In this document: positions 44,696 to 56,668 of the stretch, piece by piece
Position numbering within the stretch: position 1 is the first letter of the stretch
Layout of the letters: the number at the start of each line of letters is the position of its first letter
Assembly: GCA_026008535.1 (NCBI GenBank)
Contig: BRKX01000017.1
Span: 8,572,501-8,636,500, forward strand
Source: Perilla frutescens
Lineage: Eukaryota; Streptophyta; Magnoliopsida; Lamiales; Lamiaceae
DNA length: 64,000 bases
Direction: 5' to 3'
Program-made: the position numbers and the translations under genes
The notes under the pieces: model-generated
Told to the model about the DNA's origin: nothing
Databases searched by the model: none
What the model saw: only the letters and a program-made list of their open reading frames with translations

Positions 44696-45628
44696 GTCTT
44701 CAATCGTGTTCTAAACACGAGTCTTTCAAACCCTCATGTTTTCTAAAGGTTCTAAAGTTGTGAAATCTATGTTTAAGTCCTAGTTAAGGGTATATAAGTT
44801 GGATATTGTTTAATTTCATGTTAGTAGTTAGAAATCTTCGTAGGAGGCCGCTAAATCGATGATTCGACTTTTGTAGGAGGAAGTGAGCCTCGTGGGAATT
44901 CAGAAAATGATCATCAGCTTGTTACTTCATCTTCTGCTCAGTGATTGAGGTGGGTAAATCTATACTCATCTAAAAGTTTGAGCTAATAAGCTCTAGAAGC
45001 ATGTTAAGGTAAATGAGATATCCAATAAAATATTTTGCTCTGCCTGATTGATCTCTGTACAAGGAAGGAAGGAAAGGAAATATTATGTGTTATTTGAGCT
45101 CTCAAGCATGTTTAGAATGCTAGAATTGTTAAGTATTGATTTTTCTTAGCATGAGATATTATAATTGTCTTTAGTTGCAATTCGTGTTTATATACGTTCA
45201 TTTCATCGTATTTGAATGCTGCTATTTTGCTAAGATTCGTATAGTTAAAGGATTGCTTTCTAGGGTTAGAGATAAATAACTCATAGGCCGAGATCATACT
45301 AAAGTAAAGGATTAGCCCCTAGACATTGTTCTAGGTTTGGTTTTGCTAGCAAGGATTAAGAAAGGAAGGAACTTAGTATTTTGCTTAAGCAGGAATTTGA
45401 GCTTAGAGGACTTTGATCTTTGATCGTTAAGTGAGTCACTGCTGGGTTTATCCATCACAAACTCGTAAGGATATTCGAGATAACCCCTCTTGTGTCCTAA
45501 GGCATGCCTAAGGGTGCAGTTGACATTAGGTTTGAGCCAGAATGAGCCCAAAAAAAAAAAGGTTTTACGGATATGGAGAGGGCTTTTGCGTTTTACTCTC
45601 CATATACTATCAGTTGATTATTGGATAT

Positions 45629-46868
45629 TGATGAGGACATCCATAGCAATGAAGATTCAAACCCGGAGTTGTAAATTAGAGGTCCAGTTACAAGGTTACG
45701 AGCTAAGCAACTTCAAGGTTATTTGCAAGGCTATGTGCGGAAGAAGCTCGAGGAAGAAGTGAATGTTCAAAGCCGCTCCAAGATCATCACTATGCTTTCT
45801 ATTGAAGATGAGGATCATACTTTGATGGATTGAAGCATACTTGGCCAAAAATTAGAAGATTTCAATTTGATGCCAATCCAGAAGGTTATGGCGAATAAGG
45901 CGTGACCATGTCTTATCTACCAGAGGCATCCGAGAATTCGAACCCTTTTGACACTTTGTGGGGTTTCGAATTATCTTAGTTATTTTAATTAATTATTTTA
46001 GACTATAGTAATTAATTATTTGAGTCCAGTTTTTGTTATTTAATTATTGTAATTTTCGGTTATGATCTAGTCAAAGATTGACTAGGATTTTAGATAAGGC
46101 AAGATCTACAAAATCTACCTAAATAGAATTCTAGTTTAGAAAGTTTTCTAGTCCAATTTGGACAAGTCTTTTACTTATTTTTAGCTAGGATTTTCGTGCT
46201 CCCCTCTAGTATAAATAGAGGATCATTGTGAACATTATACTTTAGACTATATTTGAATTATTAAGCCTTTGCTTTCAATATCGTCTCAACCCATTTAATC
46301 TTTGTGAGTTTAGATACTTAAATTCATACTCTTAGATTTAGCACCTCTAAGTTTTACAAAGGGAATTCGCCGTCCACGTTCGAGGGATTGTCGGAAACTC
46401 GCTAATCGAAAAGCAACTTAAAGAATTTGGCCTTGTGTATGTTCGAGATTCAAGGCAACTTTCGGGTTGTAATTCACATCTACAAAACACCATCCACAGT
46501 CGCCGTTCGACGTCATCCAACATCATCAACGTCCGTTTCAAGTCCAGCCACGTTCATGTTCAAATTCATCTTCGTCTCGTTCAATCCGTAAGTCCATTAC
46601 AACTCTATCATACCCTATCTACTCTAGCCATTCTAAACCTATTCCAATCCATTGAACACCTTCATCCATACCTTCATCTTGTTCGTTCCAAAACAGCCCT
46701 ATATTCGTTTGGATTTTGTGTTATTTGTGTGTCATTGTCTAGGTATTTTAGTTGAGTCTTAGTCGTCTAGATAATCGAGTATAGATCCCTTACTTCACCG
46801 ATGTAGTTTCAATCCTTATCTTCCGCGTATTTATGTCGTGTCGTGTCCCATAGCCCCGGGTCACATCA
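45629..46868 (+). mobile_element. Solo LTR of Ty3/gypsy family A (TSD GATAT)
   Basis: A 1240-bp LTR, TGATGAGGACATCC to GGGTCACATCA, with perfect GATAT duplications at 45624-45628 and 46869-46873. The tail motif GPVTRLRAKQLQGYLQ is encoded at about 45683-45730, after one stop, and ends at 45831-45833. TATA-like AGTATAAATAGAGG is at about 46208. Confidence 0.95.
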
Positions 46869-47464
46869 GATATCTTGAGGTTTATTAAAGTATTTTATTA
46901 AAACCCACTGAGTATTTTATTAAGGGATTTTATTAAATCCCTCCTTTTCAAATATTTTCAGGTTGAGATGTTGAGGATGTTGGTGGCTGTGGATGTGGGT
47001 TGGCTGTCAAGATTGTTTTGCTATAGTATAAGTTTCTTTTAAAATCCCATAATGTTTCTACTACTCTGATACACTCATTATAATTCCTAAGTTATATTAT
47101 GTTTATCGAGATTCTATGAATATTCCCCAGACATGATTAAATATAAGTGATGTATATTTAAGTTCTATTCATACTTCTCGAGTATATTCCCTTTCGCCTA
47201 TGAAGAGGCTTGTGCATTGATATCTATTTATTCGCTTTGACCTATGAATGAGTCTATGCTTGTTGGTATCTGATTAGTTAGTCTTTTCATTTCACTAAGC
47301 ATGTTTCCTTCTTATTCAAGTAAACCCGAGTATTATCGCCTATCTTTCTAATGTATGCTTTCATTCATAAACCTTCTTTGATAATCTTCCATTATTGTAT
47401 TAATTTCTTAATTAACACCCCGTCCCCATTCATTAATTTCCGCTCTCGGGACCGGGCTGTTACA

Positions 47465-48536
47465 AAATTTTTAGATTTAATAGTTCATATAATTCGATAT
47501 TGTTGTATACAAAGCTTGGATGAATTTTTGGTGATAACCGAAAATTCTAGTTTTGTATTCTATGTAATTTTTTATCCTTATCTAATTAGGTTTGGAATAG
47601 ATTTTTGATGATGTCAAAATTTTCAGATTTAATTGATGAAGTTTTGAAAATTTGATGTTCTTGGTTCCCTAATTTTGATCCATGATTTTCGAAAATTTAG
47701 GTCTTGAATTTGGAATAGAATTTTGATCCATATCAAAATTTCTTTATTTGATACCTATGTTATTTTCGAAATTATGGGGATTTAGAAATGGTTATGGTAA
47801 TTCTTGGTGTATATCAAAAGTTACCTAATTCTAATTCCATAAGGGTTGAAAATAGAGTTTTAAATTTGGATAGTGTTTGAAGAGGATTAGAACTTCCATA
47901 TTTAATTTTTGGTAATTTTCGATCTCCTTGTATATTACTTGGATTTTTGATTAATATCAAAATTTCTAAGTTTAAATTATTTCGAGTTTTCGAAAATTAG
48001 GTATAAATTTGGTGGATAATTTTAATTAATCTCCAAATTTATTCTTATGGCATTTTCGAGTATAGTGAGATTTAATTTGGTAGATAATTGTAATTAATTT
48101 ACAATTTATATCTTATGGTATTTTTTGAAAAGTTTAATTTAATTAAATGCAATTTTCAAAAATTGTCATGCATGGACATCATGTGATATTTTATGTTAAT
48201 CATGTAATTTTGGTAGTTGTATTTGTAGATTGTATTTTATGTTAATCATGTAATTCTAATTATTGGCTTACTAATTAGAAGGTTACATGATCGGGTTTGG
48301 TTTCTGACTATTAATTTACTTGTCAAAAGGAAACTTGAATGGAGGTAAATTAAAGGTTTTATAACCTGTTTAAAAATGAATTTTGTAAACGTCCACACTA
48401 AAGTGGCTTATGAGAAATATTTTTAAAATGTCGATGGATATACATATAATCCTTTTTGAGTGTTTTGATTATGTGTAGTTATCCTAAAGGTTGTGACTGT
48501 ACTACATGTTTACTTTTCAGTTATTTCTATATCGTC
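47465..48536 (+). other. Leader of copia X, right part
   Basis: After the right AAATT duplication the leader resumes with T-rich text and many TTTTGAT/ATATCAAAATTT motifs, without a coding region, up to the gag ATG at 48537. The left part of the same leader is 41729-41810. Confidence 0.6.
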
Positions 48537-49717
48537 ATGGCACTCTCCAACTTGTCCTCAATTCTCAAAGAAAACAAACTCATTGGTGAAAACTATAATG
48601 ATTGGTTTTGAAACTTAAACCTTGTCCTTACTGCTAAGGGTTTAAAATTCCTGCTTGAGGAGAAATGCCCACAAAAGCCAGATGAGAATTCTAGTGAAGC
48701 ACAGATGGCGCGCTGCTACATTTTAGCTTCTATGTTAAATGTATTGCAACATCAACATCAGTCGATGAAGACCACTTATGACATAACATACAATCTCAAG
48801 GAGCTCTTCAATTACCAGAATCACTCGACATGACATTTGGCAATGAAAAATCTGATGAACACGAAGATGTTAGAATCCACTTCAGTAAGGGATCACGTTC
48901 GCCAGATGATAGGCCCCTAGGTGGCGATTTGGAGGTCGAGTCTCAAATTGACATCGTGCTTCAGAGTCTGTCATCGAAGTTTGAGCAGTTCAGGCTAAAC
49001 TTCAACATGATAAAGAAGATATTACTTTATCAGAACTGCTCATGGATATTCAGGCAGCCAAGCTCATTCAAAGAGGAAACTCGGAGGCACACATAGCTGA
49101 AAGTCGGGCGTCTTCTTCTAGTGTTAAGAAGAAGAGGAACGCATCTCCAAAAGATGCAAATATGGCGCCTAAAGAGAAGAAAACTAAAGCTAAGATTCTT
49201 TCGGAGGACTTCAAGTCCAAAACAAAGTTCTTCAAGTGCGGTCAGCAGGGACATTGGAAGTCTGTGTGTCCCAACAAGAGGAAGAAAAGGGTACGTCTCA
49301 CTCTCTCATTATAGAAACATGTTTAGCTACTTGTTCTGCCCAATCATGGGGAGTGGATACTGGAGCTACTGATCATGTTTGCATGTCTTTGCAAGGGTTC
49401 CTGGTTAAAAGACAGTTGAGTGAGGGGCGAGGGTACCATCTACATTGACAATGCTACGAAAGTGGCGGCTATTACAGTGGAATATTTTATTTTACCTTTC
49501 AGTAGTGATAAACTTTAGTTTTGAAAGATTGTCTTTATGTGCCGAATTTTAGGCGGAACCTTATTTCTATTTCAAAGTTGTTTTTGAATGGATATTCTAT
49601 TTCTTTTGATAGCAAAGGTTGTTATCACTAGTGGTAAATGTTTTATCTATTATGGCAAATTGGATGGACACCTTTACATTCTTAATTCAATGTAAGATAC
49701 TACACAAACGTAATTAC
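48537..49717 (+). pseudogene. Copia X gag and protease region, interrupted
   Basis: Gag starts at 48537 (MALSNLSSILKENKLIGENY) and hits TGA after NDWF. The rest is broken by stops and frame changes. Further on are KAKILSEDFKSK, a knuckle FFKCGQQGHWKSVC whose first Cys is replaced (about 49228-49270), and a protease core WGVDTGATDHVC (about 49350-49385). The bridge to integrase continues to 49717, where the family A complex enters at ATTAC. The next domain reappears at 59028. Typical of Ty1/copia with the D(T/S)GATxHVC protease. Confidence 0.82.
49713..49717. repeat. Presumed left target-site duplication ATTAC
   Basis: The five bases before TGATGAAGCC. No right copy is found because the complex is truncated at 59027. 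Confidence 0.6.
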
Positions 49718-50759
49718 TGATGAAGCCATGCAAGGCCTTGAAGAACTAAATCCGGAGCTGCCATTCAAAGGTCCAATTGCATGTATAAGAGCCAAACAAC
49801 TTCAAAGTTATTTTCAAATGTTAATGCGAAGAACAATTGAAGTTAGAGAAGAAGAAATTGGACGCAGCCCCAAATGGATTTTAGCACTATCAATTGAAGA
49901 TGAAAATCAAGACCACACCATGGAAAATATTGCTTGAAGAGTTGAAGAGAAGAAGGGCACATGTGCTTGTGCATGAGAGTGACGTGAACGTGTGCATAAA
50001 GAAAAATCGTCTCTTAATTATTTTAATTAGGGGATTGATTTATTTAGACTTTAGTATTTAATTAGATCATAGTATTTAATTATTTGGGTCAGTTTTTATT
50101 ATTTATTTGATGTAATTTTCGTTCACTATAGTATAGGTTTGACTAGAATTGTATTTAAGGCAATTTCCACCTTGAATAAAATTCTAGTTTAGGTATTTTT
50201 ATAGTATAGATAGAGATCCTTTTTGGATCAGATTTTTAGGCCTTTTTATTAGTTATTTTCGTGCATAATAGGCCCTATAAATAGGGGAACCATGTTACTT
50301 TATTATTTTAGATATTATTGATTAAATTTGCTTTTGCATTAAATTTGTGTCTCAACCGTTCAAAGCTTTTGATTGTTTTCCTCGAAAATTATCATTCTTA
50401 AAGCCTAGCAAACTTTGAGTATTAATTCCAAGGGAACGTTCTAATTTATACAAAGAATTCGGGTGAACTCACTACAGAAGAGCAGCTTGAAGATTCATTT
50501 TCGTCGTACAAGATACGCCAGGGATTAATCGGGTTGTAATTCAACAATACGATCACCAATGCCACCATCAACGACGTCCTCCACCATCATCAACTCGTCC
50601 ATATCATCATCAACCATTCAGATTTGTTCAGGCCCAAGTTCGAGTCCAATTCCAGATTCGTTCGACGTAATTTTCACCCAAACCGTAAGTTCATCTTAAT
50701 CCTATCATACCCTACCTACTCCTAGCCTTTCTTCACCATCACACACATCCCAAATACCT
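49718..50759 (+). repeat. Family A LTR1, 3' end missing
   Basis: Starts TGATGAAGCCATGC and encodes the tail motif GPIACIRAKQLQSYFQ (about 49770-49815) with a stop at 49935-49937. It matches LTR2 up to CCCAAATACCT (50759) and then jumps to pol-derived sequence. The last roughly 260 bp and the GGGTCACATCA end are missing. TATA-like CCTATAAATAGGGG lies near 50275. Confidence 0.9.
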
Positions 50760-50838
50760 TTGTTCATGACGGGTTTGCGAATACCTATACTGTTTCGCAA
50801 AACAGACGAACTTCAATACTCAAGCCATTGTTTCGCAA
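50760..50838 (+). repeat. Pol-derived patch joined to LTR1
   Basis: The roughly 72 bases starting TTGTTCATGACGGGTTTG are nearly identical to 53342-53413 inside the same complex, which lie between protease and RT. A second partial copy of GTTTCGCAAAA follows before the leader begins. The patch replaces the LTR end and primer binding site. Confidence 0.85.
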
Positions 50839-51608
50839 AAAAAGGTTTCGGTAAAAAAAAAAAAGAGAGACCGAATAAAAAAAATCGGATAAAAAAAAAG
50901 AGAGAAAAATCCGAAAAAAAAAGATAAAATCCAATTTGATTTTTGATTTACCTTTTGAGTTCGATTTTATTTTGAGTTCCTTCCTTTTAGTACTAGTCAT
51001 AGTTGGTAACTCTCTTGTGAGCCTTATTTTATGTTTTGGGAACTTTCCTTATAGTATAGTTCTTTAGTTGGTAACTTCCAATTGAGTTGCATTTTAATTT
51101 GGTATCTTCCATTTAGAGTCTAGTTTAATTAAGGTATTTAGATTGTGTCACACTAGTGGTACACATATCCAAATCCATTTCTTCTCTTTTCTCTCATTTT
51201 CTTTCCTTTTCCTTTCCCTTTTGCCCTAAAACACCCGGTTTTTCCGATTTTTCATCTTCTCCCTACTATTTCTGGTCCCGACCTCCGATATTTCTCCATA
51301 ATACCGTTTCGGAAACGTCTCGACTAGAGAAACCAAACTCATTGCTTTGCTATGACATATGTGCTTTCTAGCCAAATTCCATCATCTTCGAGGTGAAATC
51401 GTCCCCAGAAGTCCGAGAGAAGCCAATCTGAAGCAACGGAAGAGTCGATTAACACCACCATATACACACCTATCACACGAGCACCACTACATACTTGAGA
51501 GTATACACAAGTGGTAAAATACAGAGAGAAAAGATGAGTGATTGTGAGGAATTGTGAGGTCCTACACCTTGTTTTTTTGTCACGTTTGTTCATTGTTTGC
51601 AGTTACAT
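50839..51608 (+). other. Leader of family A complex, unit 1
   Basis: A-rich then pyrimidine-rich non-coding leader, aligned nearly base for base with 57980-58745. Open frames on either strand here recur in both copies and have no domains. Confidence 0.7.
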
Positions 51609-52860
51609 ATGGAGTCTAGAGACGGTTACAATAAGGCGCATGATAAGGCACCCGCATCGCCTAGTACTCCTACAGACGTGGCTTCATCTATGCCATAGTC
51701 GTGGGATGCCCAGTTCCACCATCGAGAACTGAAGCATAAGCTAGATAGTTCCTTGGCTAAGATGATGGCACAGCTTGAGCTTTTTACAGCTCGAATTCCT
51801 GTACCACCAGCTCAGGGCCAACCTACCCATCTAGAAGGAGTCGTTTGACAACCAGTAGCAGTTCATCATCGCCAACCTCAGGTACAGTTTAACGATCCCT
51901 ATGATCGTGATACTGAAGAAAATCATGATGACTTTGCAGAGGAGTTAGTGGCCGAGTATGATCCATATCAGAGACGTGACCGACCATATCAGCTCTACAG
52001 ATGTGCAGATCCCGACACCTTGCTCAATAACATCAAAATGAGCATTCGAGAGTTTGAAGGCCTTCACGATCCTGATATGTACTTGGATTGGAAATGTAAG
52101 GTTGAGAAGATTTTCGACTGCTATGACTTTCTTGAGCAGAAGAAGGTCAAACTAGCATCGTTAGAATTTAGAGGCTACACAACCTCATGGTGGGAGATGC
52201 AGCAGGAGCGATGCCGGCATGAAAGATATTCTCCTGTTGATACTTGGGAAGAGATGAAAGGATTGATACGTGGCCGGTTCATTCCTGTACACTATGAGAG
52301 AGAGCTCGAGAAGAAGCTTAATCGAATCAAGCAAGGTACACGATCAGTTGAAGAGTACCACAAGGAGCTTGAGACCGCCCTGAACCGAGTTGGGAAACAA
52401 GAAACCTTGAATGCTACCATTATTCAGTACATTGAAGGCATGAATCCGGACATCGCATGTGAAGTTAAACTCAAGAACTTCACGAGTATAGAAGAGATGG
52501 TGCATTACACATCAATAGTGGAGAAACAGCTTAGAGAGGGACGGCGGAGATCGCACCATAGTTCAGCCCCTGTTCGACCATCATGGAACCAAGGTACATC
52601 TTCTACACCTCATTCTGACCCCACATGCCCCCAAGGTCAGCCCAGTCAGCCTGTTTGTCATTTGGACAATTCTACATCACAACCAAGTCGTAGACCCGAG
52701 TCTGCACCACCCGTACAGCCTAGGCCGCCTCCTACATGACCTAACCCTCCATCACAGCCGCCTAATGCAGCCCCTCCACGAGCTTGTGATGTTTAATGTC
52801 ACAAATGTCAAGGATGGGGCCATTTCCAGAATCAGTGTCCAAACTGGCACGTTTTGTTCA
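51609..52860 (+). pseudogene. Family A gag, unit 1
   Basis: Starts at ATG 51609 (MESRDGYNKAHDKAP). Two stops occur near 51696 and 51847, then it is open from 51948. The capsid carries EFEGLHDPDMYLDWKCKVEK, WWEMQQERC, HYERELEKKLNRIKQGTRSV and EMVHYTSIVEKQLREG, followed by a Pro/Ser/Gln-rich region. Stops near 52737 and 52794 precede the zinc knuckle CHKCQGWGHFQNQC (52799-52840). A Retrotrans_gag family protein, at a normal length for gypsy gag apart from the stops. Confidence 0.9.
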
Positions 52861-53345
52861 TCACTGAACAAAATGAATCGAGTCAGCCAGTGAGAATGAG
52901 CAAGAACAGCCTAAAGGTGTCTCCAAGGTTGAAGAAGAGTCGCCTATTACCGAGCCAGAAGAAGAGGAGACCGAGCTTCCTCCTGTTAGTCTTATGTCTA
53001 TCCACAATTTGAGCATAATTCAAGATAATGAGCAACAAGATCAAAGAGAGAATATTTTCTACAGTCGAGTTGCCATTCAAGACAAAACGTGCTCGATGAT
53101 CATTGATAGTGGAAGTATGATCAATGCCATTAGTCAATATGCAGTTCATAAACTTGGGCTAGTCACAAAGAAGCATCCAAAGCCATACAAGTTACAGTGG
53201 CTTACAGATCGAGGCGAGATTCGTGTCAATAGCCAGGTAAGTGTTGAATTTTCCAAAGGTGTGACATAGTTCTTTGCGATGTTATTCCTATGGATACAGC
53301 TCACATACTTTTAGGAAGATCGTGGCAATCTAATCGACAAGTTGT
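52861..53345 (+). pseudogene. Family A aspartic protease, unit 1
   Basis: An acidic spacer is followed by SRVAIQDKTCSMIIDSGSMI and TDRGEIRV, a retropepsin-like fold with DSG as catalytic motif (near 53103). A frame change after the knuckle and another near 53265 break it; the AHILLGR-type strand follows in another frame. Confidence 0.85.
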
Positions 53346-54083
53346 TCATGACGGGTTTGTGAATACCTATACTGTTTCGCAAAACAGACAAACTTCAATA
53401 CTCAAGCCACTATACTCAATCGAAAAATCGACAAGCTGTTGTTGAGGATCAACAAAGGATGCAAGAAAAGTTCAAAGAAGAGAGAGCAAAAGCAGCAGCC
53501 GCCGCAGTCAAGTTTACCACCATTACCGATCCACCTCCGACCGAGCTTTCACCAACGACCCATACCTTTTCCATCACCAAGATCACTCCTAAATAGCTCC
53601 ATTCTGATTCCTTAGCACATGAAAATACATCCGGATCAGCTTCAAATGAAGATAGAATTCGCAGCCTCTTATTTTCTGTCAAAGGAGTTGACAAGACAAT
53701 TAACACGTGTATGTCTATTTTGCCAATAACATATAAGAACAGTGCTACTAATGTGTTTTCTTTGCCTAGTGTTATGCAGCCAATATGAGATAAGTTCGAG
53801 GTAGTAATCAAATTCCATCCCGAGATAGCTTTGCACAACCATCTAGTCTCTTACACGAGATCTGAAGAAATAAAAGAGAATGATCAGTCAGTTCCATTTT
53901 ATCTACAAGGGATGCATGTTGCATGGCATGGACGAGAACCTGATTTGACTCCCATGGATTTATTTGGTGAGTATAAGAGTTCTTCCATCTTTAATGTCAC
54001 TAATTTCTTTCCTTTTTCTGCAGCTGAGTTCGTCCGAGATAAAGCCTTGAATTCGAGGATGAATTCTTTTCAGCAGGGGGGAA
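53346..54083 (+). pseudogene. Family A pol remnant: pre-RT linker joined to integrase end
   Basis: The text first reads as the linker between protease and RT (QQRMQEKFKEERAKAAAAAV near 53460, then SVKGVDKT). It jumps to the integrase C-terminal part (LFGEYKSSSIFNV, then FPF, near 53960-54020) and to the NSFQQGG stretch that contains the polypurine tract. RT, RNase H and the integrase catalytic core, several kilobases in a full element, are deleted. Two stops remain. Confidence 0.8.
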
Positions 54084-54101
54084 TGATGAAGCCATGCAAG
54101 G

Positions 54102-54747
54102 TGATGCGATCCTCGCCGGCATACGACAAAGACATCAGATGTTTTATCCAGGATTGTAGCAGATTCCACGGGATGGATGGATGGATCCAAACCCTAGCCT
54201 CTCAAAGATGTCAAACCTTGAACATGATGTAGTCGAGACCCTCGATCAATTGGAAACACGAACTTGGATTGGGTGATGACGCCACAAACGGGGATATGAT
54301 AAGTCGATTGAATCTCACGCTGTGTTGTGAAACTCGAATAACTCTCTCAGAGAGAAAAGTGAAAACTCACGTAATAAAATTAATGATATCAAAGTTATTC
54401 TAAAAAATAAGAGATTACAAACCTTATATAGTTGGTCCAAAAATAAATAAAACCCTAAAATCAAATCCTAGTCTAAAAGGAAATAATTAAATAGAAATCG
54501 GATAAATCCGCAACAGTCCAAATCGGCACGACTCGGGCCCCCTCGCGTCCCGGGTCGCGCTGTAGCTTGCGCCAGACCCAAAGTAGCACACGTCACGGGC
54601 GCGACCAGTATGTTTGCGCCATCGCTCGCGCTGTAACTCGCGCCCATTGGCGCGACAGTTTCACTCGCTCCAGGACTCGCGCTGCCACTCGCGCCAGCCT
54701 TCCCGCATGCTCGAACTCGATCATCGGCACCCTCTAGGATCGTATCA
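54102..54747 (-). repeat. Element B 3' LTR
   Basis: A 646-bp copy. GC-rich with repeated CGCGCT/ GCGCGA motifs, and very similar to the other copy at 56029-56668. Confidence 0.92.
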
Positions 54748-55600
54748 TTCCCCTTCTCTTGAAAGGGATTTGTCCTCAAATCCAAACCTCCACCTGGATC
54801 AAAGACGAACATGATCCGAACATCAAAATCTTCCACCACAAGCTCGAACAAGTCTGGTGGTGTTTCAACTTGAAAAGGAACACTTTCAACAACCTGTAAA
54901 ATGAAAACATCACAACACGAGTGCTGATATAATTTGTTAGTGTTCTTCCAGTCCACCATGGTTGTTGGCATGAGTGGTTTTTCCTCAGCCACTTCTAACG
55001 TCACACTGTCTACGACCCTTTGAACTGGCTCTTCATATTTCTCTAGTTGCAAGCTCAAAGTCTGTCGAATGTCCGTCATAGGATGGTCTGTTTCATTGTC
55101 TTCTACCATGGAATTCGTTGGATTACAGTTATCTAGAACAGGATCCTCTGGAACAGAGTCTTTGTGGGTGGCAACGAACTGTGCTGGTAACTCTGCATCG
55201 AAATCTACATTAATTGCCTCTTCCTCCTTTGGCATGATGAGTGCGCTCCAATCTAATTCCCACATGGAAGGCTTGGAAATCATATTCTCGTTCATCTTCT
55301 TAACTCGTTTCTCCACTTTGGTTGCTCTGTGCTACATATCCTCCAGCTCCCGTTGATAAGAGTAAGGTATGTGACGCCTTCTCAACACCCTTTTCATCGC
55401 CCGCCACGTATCAATTGGCTCTCCAATACGTCGCCTCATGAAATAAAATTGATTCCACCAGGTAAGCACTTCATCACAGAATCCACTAGCAGCGATCTTG
55501 ACCTTTCTCCGTTCAAGATAATCATGACAGTCAAACAATAGTTCAATCTACTTTTCCTACTCTAGGTACAACTCGGGATGACTCGTATCACGGAACAGTG
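54468..55600 (-). pseudogene. Element B gag fragment fused to an acidic spacer and a pol tail
   Basis: A gag piece (about 55600-55335: FDCHDYLERRKVKIAASGFC, then WWNQFYF, WRAMKRVLRRRHIPYSYQRE) is followed after one stop (near 55334) in the same frame by 282 open codons. These start KRVKKMNENM, run through an acidic stretch of about 190 residues with no recognised domain, and reach the tail DLRTNPFQEKGNDT. That tail is the typical end of gypsy pol over the polypurine tract. The frame continues about 90 codons into the LTR as a Gly/Ala/Ser-rich stretch. It looks like gag and tail brought together by deletion with a spacer of unknown origin. Confidence 0.75.
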
Positions 55601-56008
55601 AAATGTCTGTTTCCCAATACTCCTCACATTCATCTTTATGATATTTTCTACCTCCATAAACAGCAGAACCAATCATCTTCTCCTCTTTTTTTTTCAACTA
55701 CCACTAACAATGCTCAATTCACCCCCAAAACACCAAAATACAGCTTCCCAACAGCCCAATCACAAACTCACGACAATGTGCCGGAAAATTTTCAAAATTT
55801 TTTTTGACTTCTCCCCAAGTAATATATACGTCTCCAACAACCCAAATATCAAAATCAAATGTAATGAAAACACCAAAAATTTTCCAGCCTTTTTACTTAT
55901 TTTTTTTTAAATCAGCGACTTTTTCTTTTTTTTTATGCTGATATCGTCTTTTTTTTAATAGGCGAGAATTTAAATTACAGAAATTAAATGATAAACGGAA
56001 CCTGATAC

Positions 56009-56026
56009 AACCTGGCTCTGATACCA
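56009..56026 (-). other. Primer binding site of element B
   Basis: Minus strand reads TGGTATCAGAGCCAGGTT, two bases from the LTR end. Confidence 0.9.
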
Positions 56027-56028
56027 CT

Positions 56029-56668
56029 TGATGCGATCCTCGCCGGCATACGACAAAGACAGCAGATGTTTTATCCAGGATTGTAGCAGATTCCACGGGA
56101 TGGATGGATCCAAACCCTAGCCTCTCAAAGATATCAAACCTCGAACACGATGTAGTCGAGACCCTTGATCAATTGGAAACACGAACTTGGATTGGGTGAT
56201 GACGCCACAAACGAGGATGTGAATCCGTTTGATAAGTCGATTGAATCTCACGCTGTGTTGTGAAACTCGAATAGCTCTCTCAGAGAGAAAAGTGAAAACT
56301 CACGTAATAAAATTAATGATATCAAAGTTGTTCTCAAAAATAAGAGATTACAAGCCTTATATAGTTGGTCTAAAAATAAATAAAACCCTAAAATCAAATC
56401 CTAGTCTAAAAGGAAATAATTAAATAGAAATCGGATAAATCCGCAACAGTCCAAATCGGCACGACTCGGGCCCCCTCGCGTCCCGGGTCGCGCTGTAGCT
56501 CGTGCCAGACCCAAAGTAGCACACGTCACGGGCGCGACCAGTATGTTCGCGCCATCGCTCGCGCTGTAACTCGCGCCCATTGGCACGACAGTTTCGCTCG
56601 CTACAGGACTCGCGCTAGCCTTCCCGCATGCTCGAACTCGATCATTGGCACCCCCTAGGATCGTATCA
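56029..56668 (-). repeat. Element B 5' LTR
   Basis: A 640-bp copy, nearly identical to 54102-54747, with small indels in the CGCGCT-rich part. Confidence 0.92.

Larger units (their letters stand above)
41811..47464 (+). mobile_element. Large Tekay-like solo LTR with two nested solo LTRs
   Basis: Starts TGTAAAACCCC, ends GGGCTGTTACA and is flanked by AAATT on both sides. No gag, pol or primer binding site lies inside. Subtracting the two family A solo LTRs and their duplications leaves about 3.2 kb, a plausible Tekay LTR length. It shares the TTTTCAAATATTTTCAGG block and general plan with the LTRs at 16818 and 24344 but is a different subfamily. Open frames inside (42307-42915, 44511-44714, 45490-45762) have no domains. 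Confidence 0.9.
54102..56668 (-). mobile_element. Small gypsy-derived element B, minus strand, non-autonomous
   Basis: LTRs are 54102-54747 and 56029-56668. On the plus strand the left LTR begins TGATGCGATCC and the right one ends GGATCGTATCA. The target duplication is CAAGG (54097-54101) on the left and TAAGG (56669-56673) on the right, one base decayed. Primer binding site (56026-56009) and polypurine tract (54748-54760) are in minus orientation. The 1.3-kb interior encodes a gag fragment and a composite frame but no protease, RT or integrase. It sits in family A LTR2. Confidence 0.92.
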
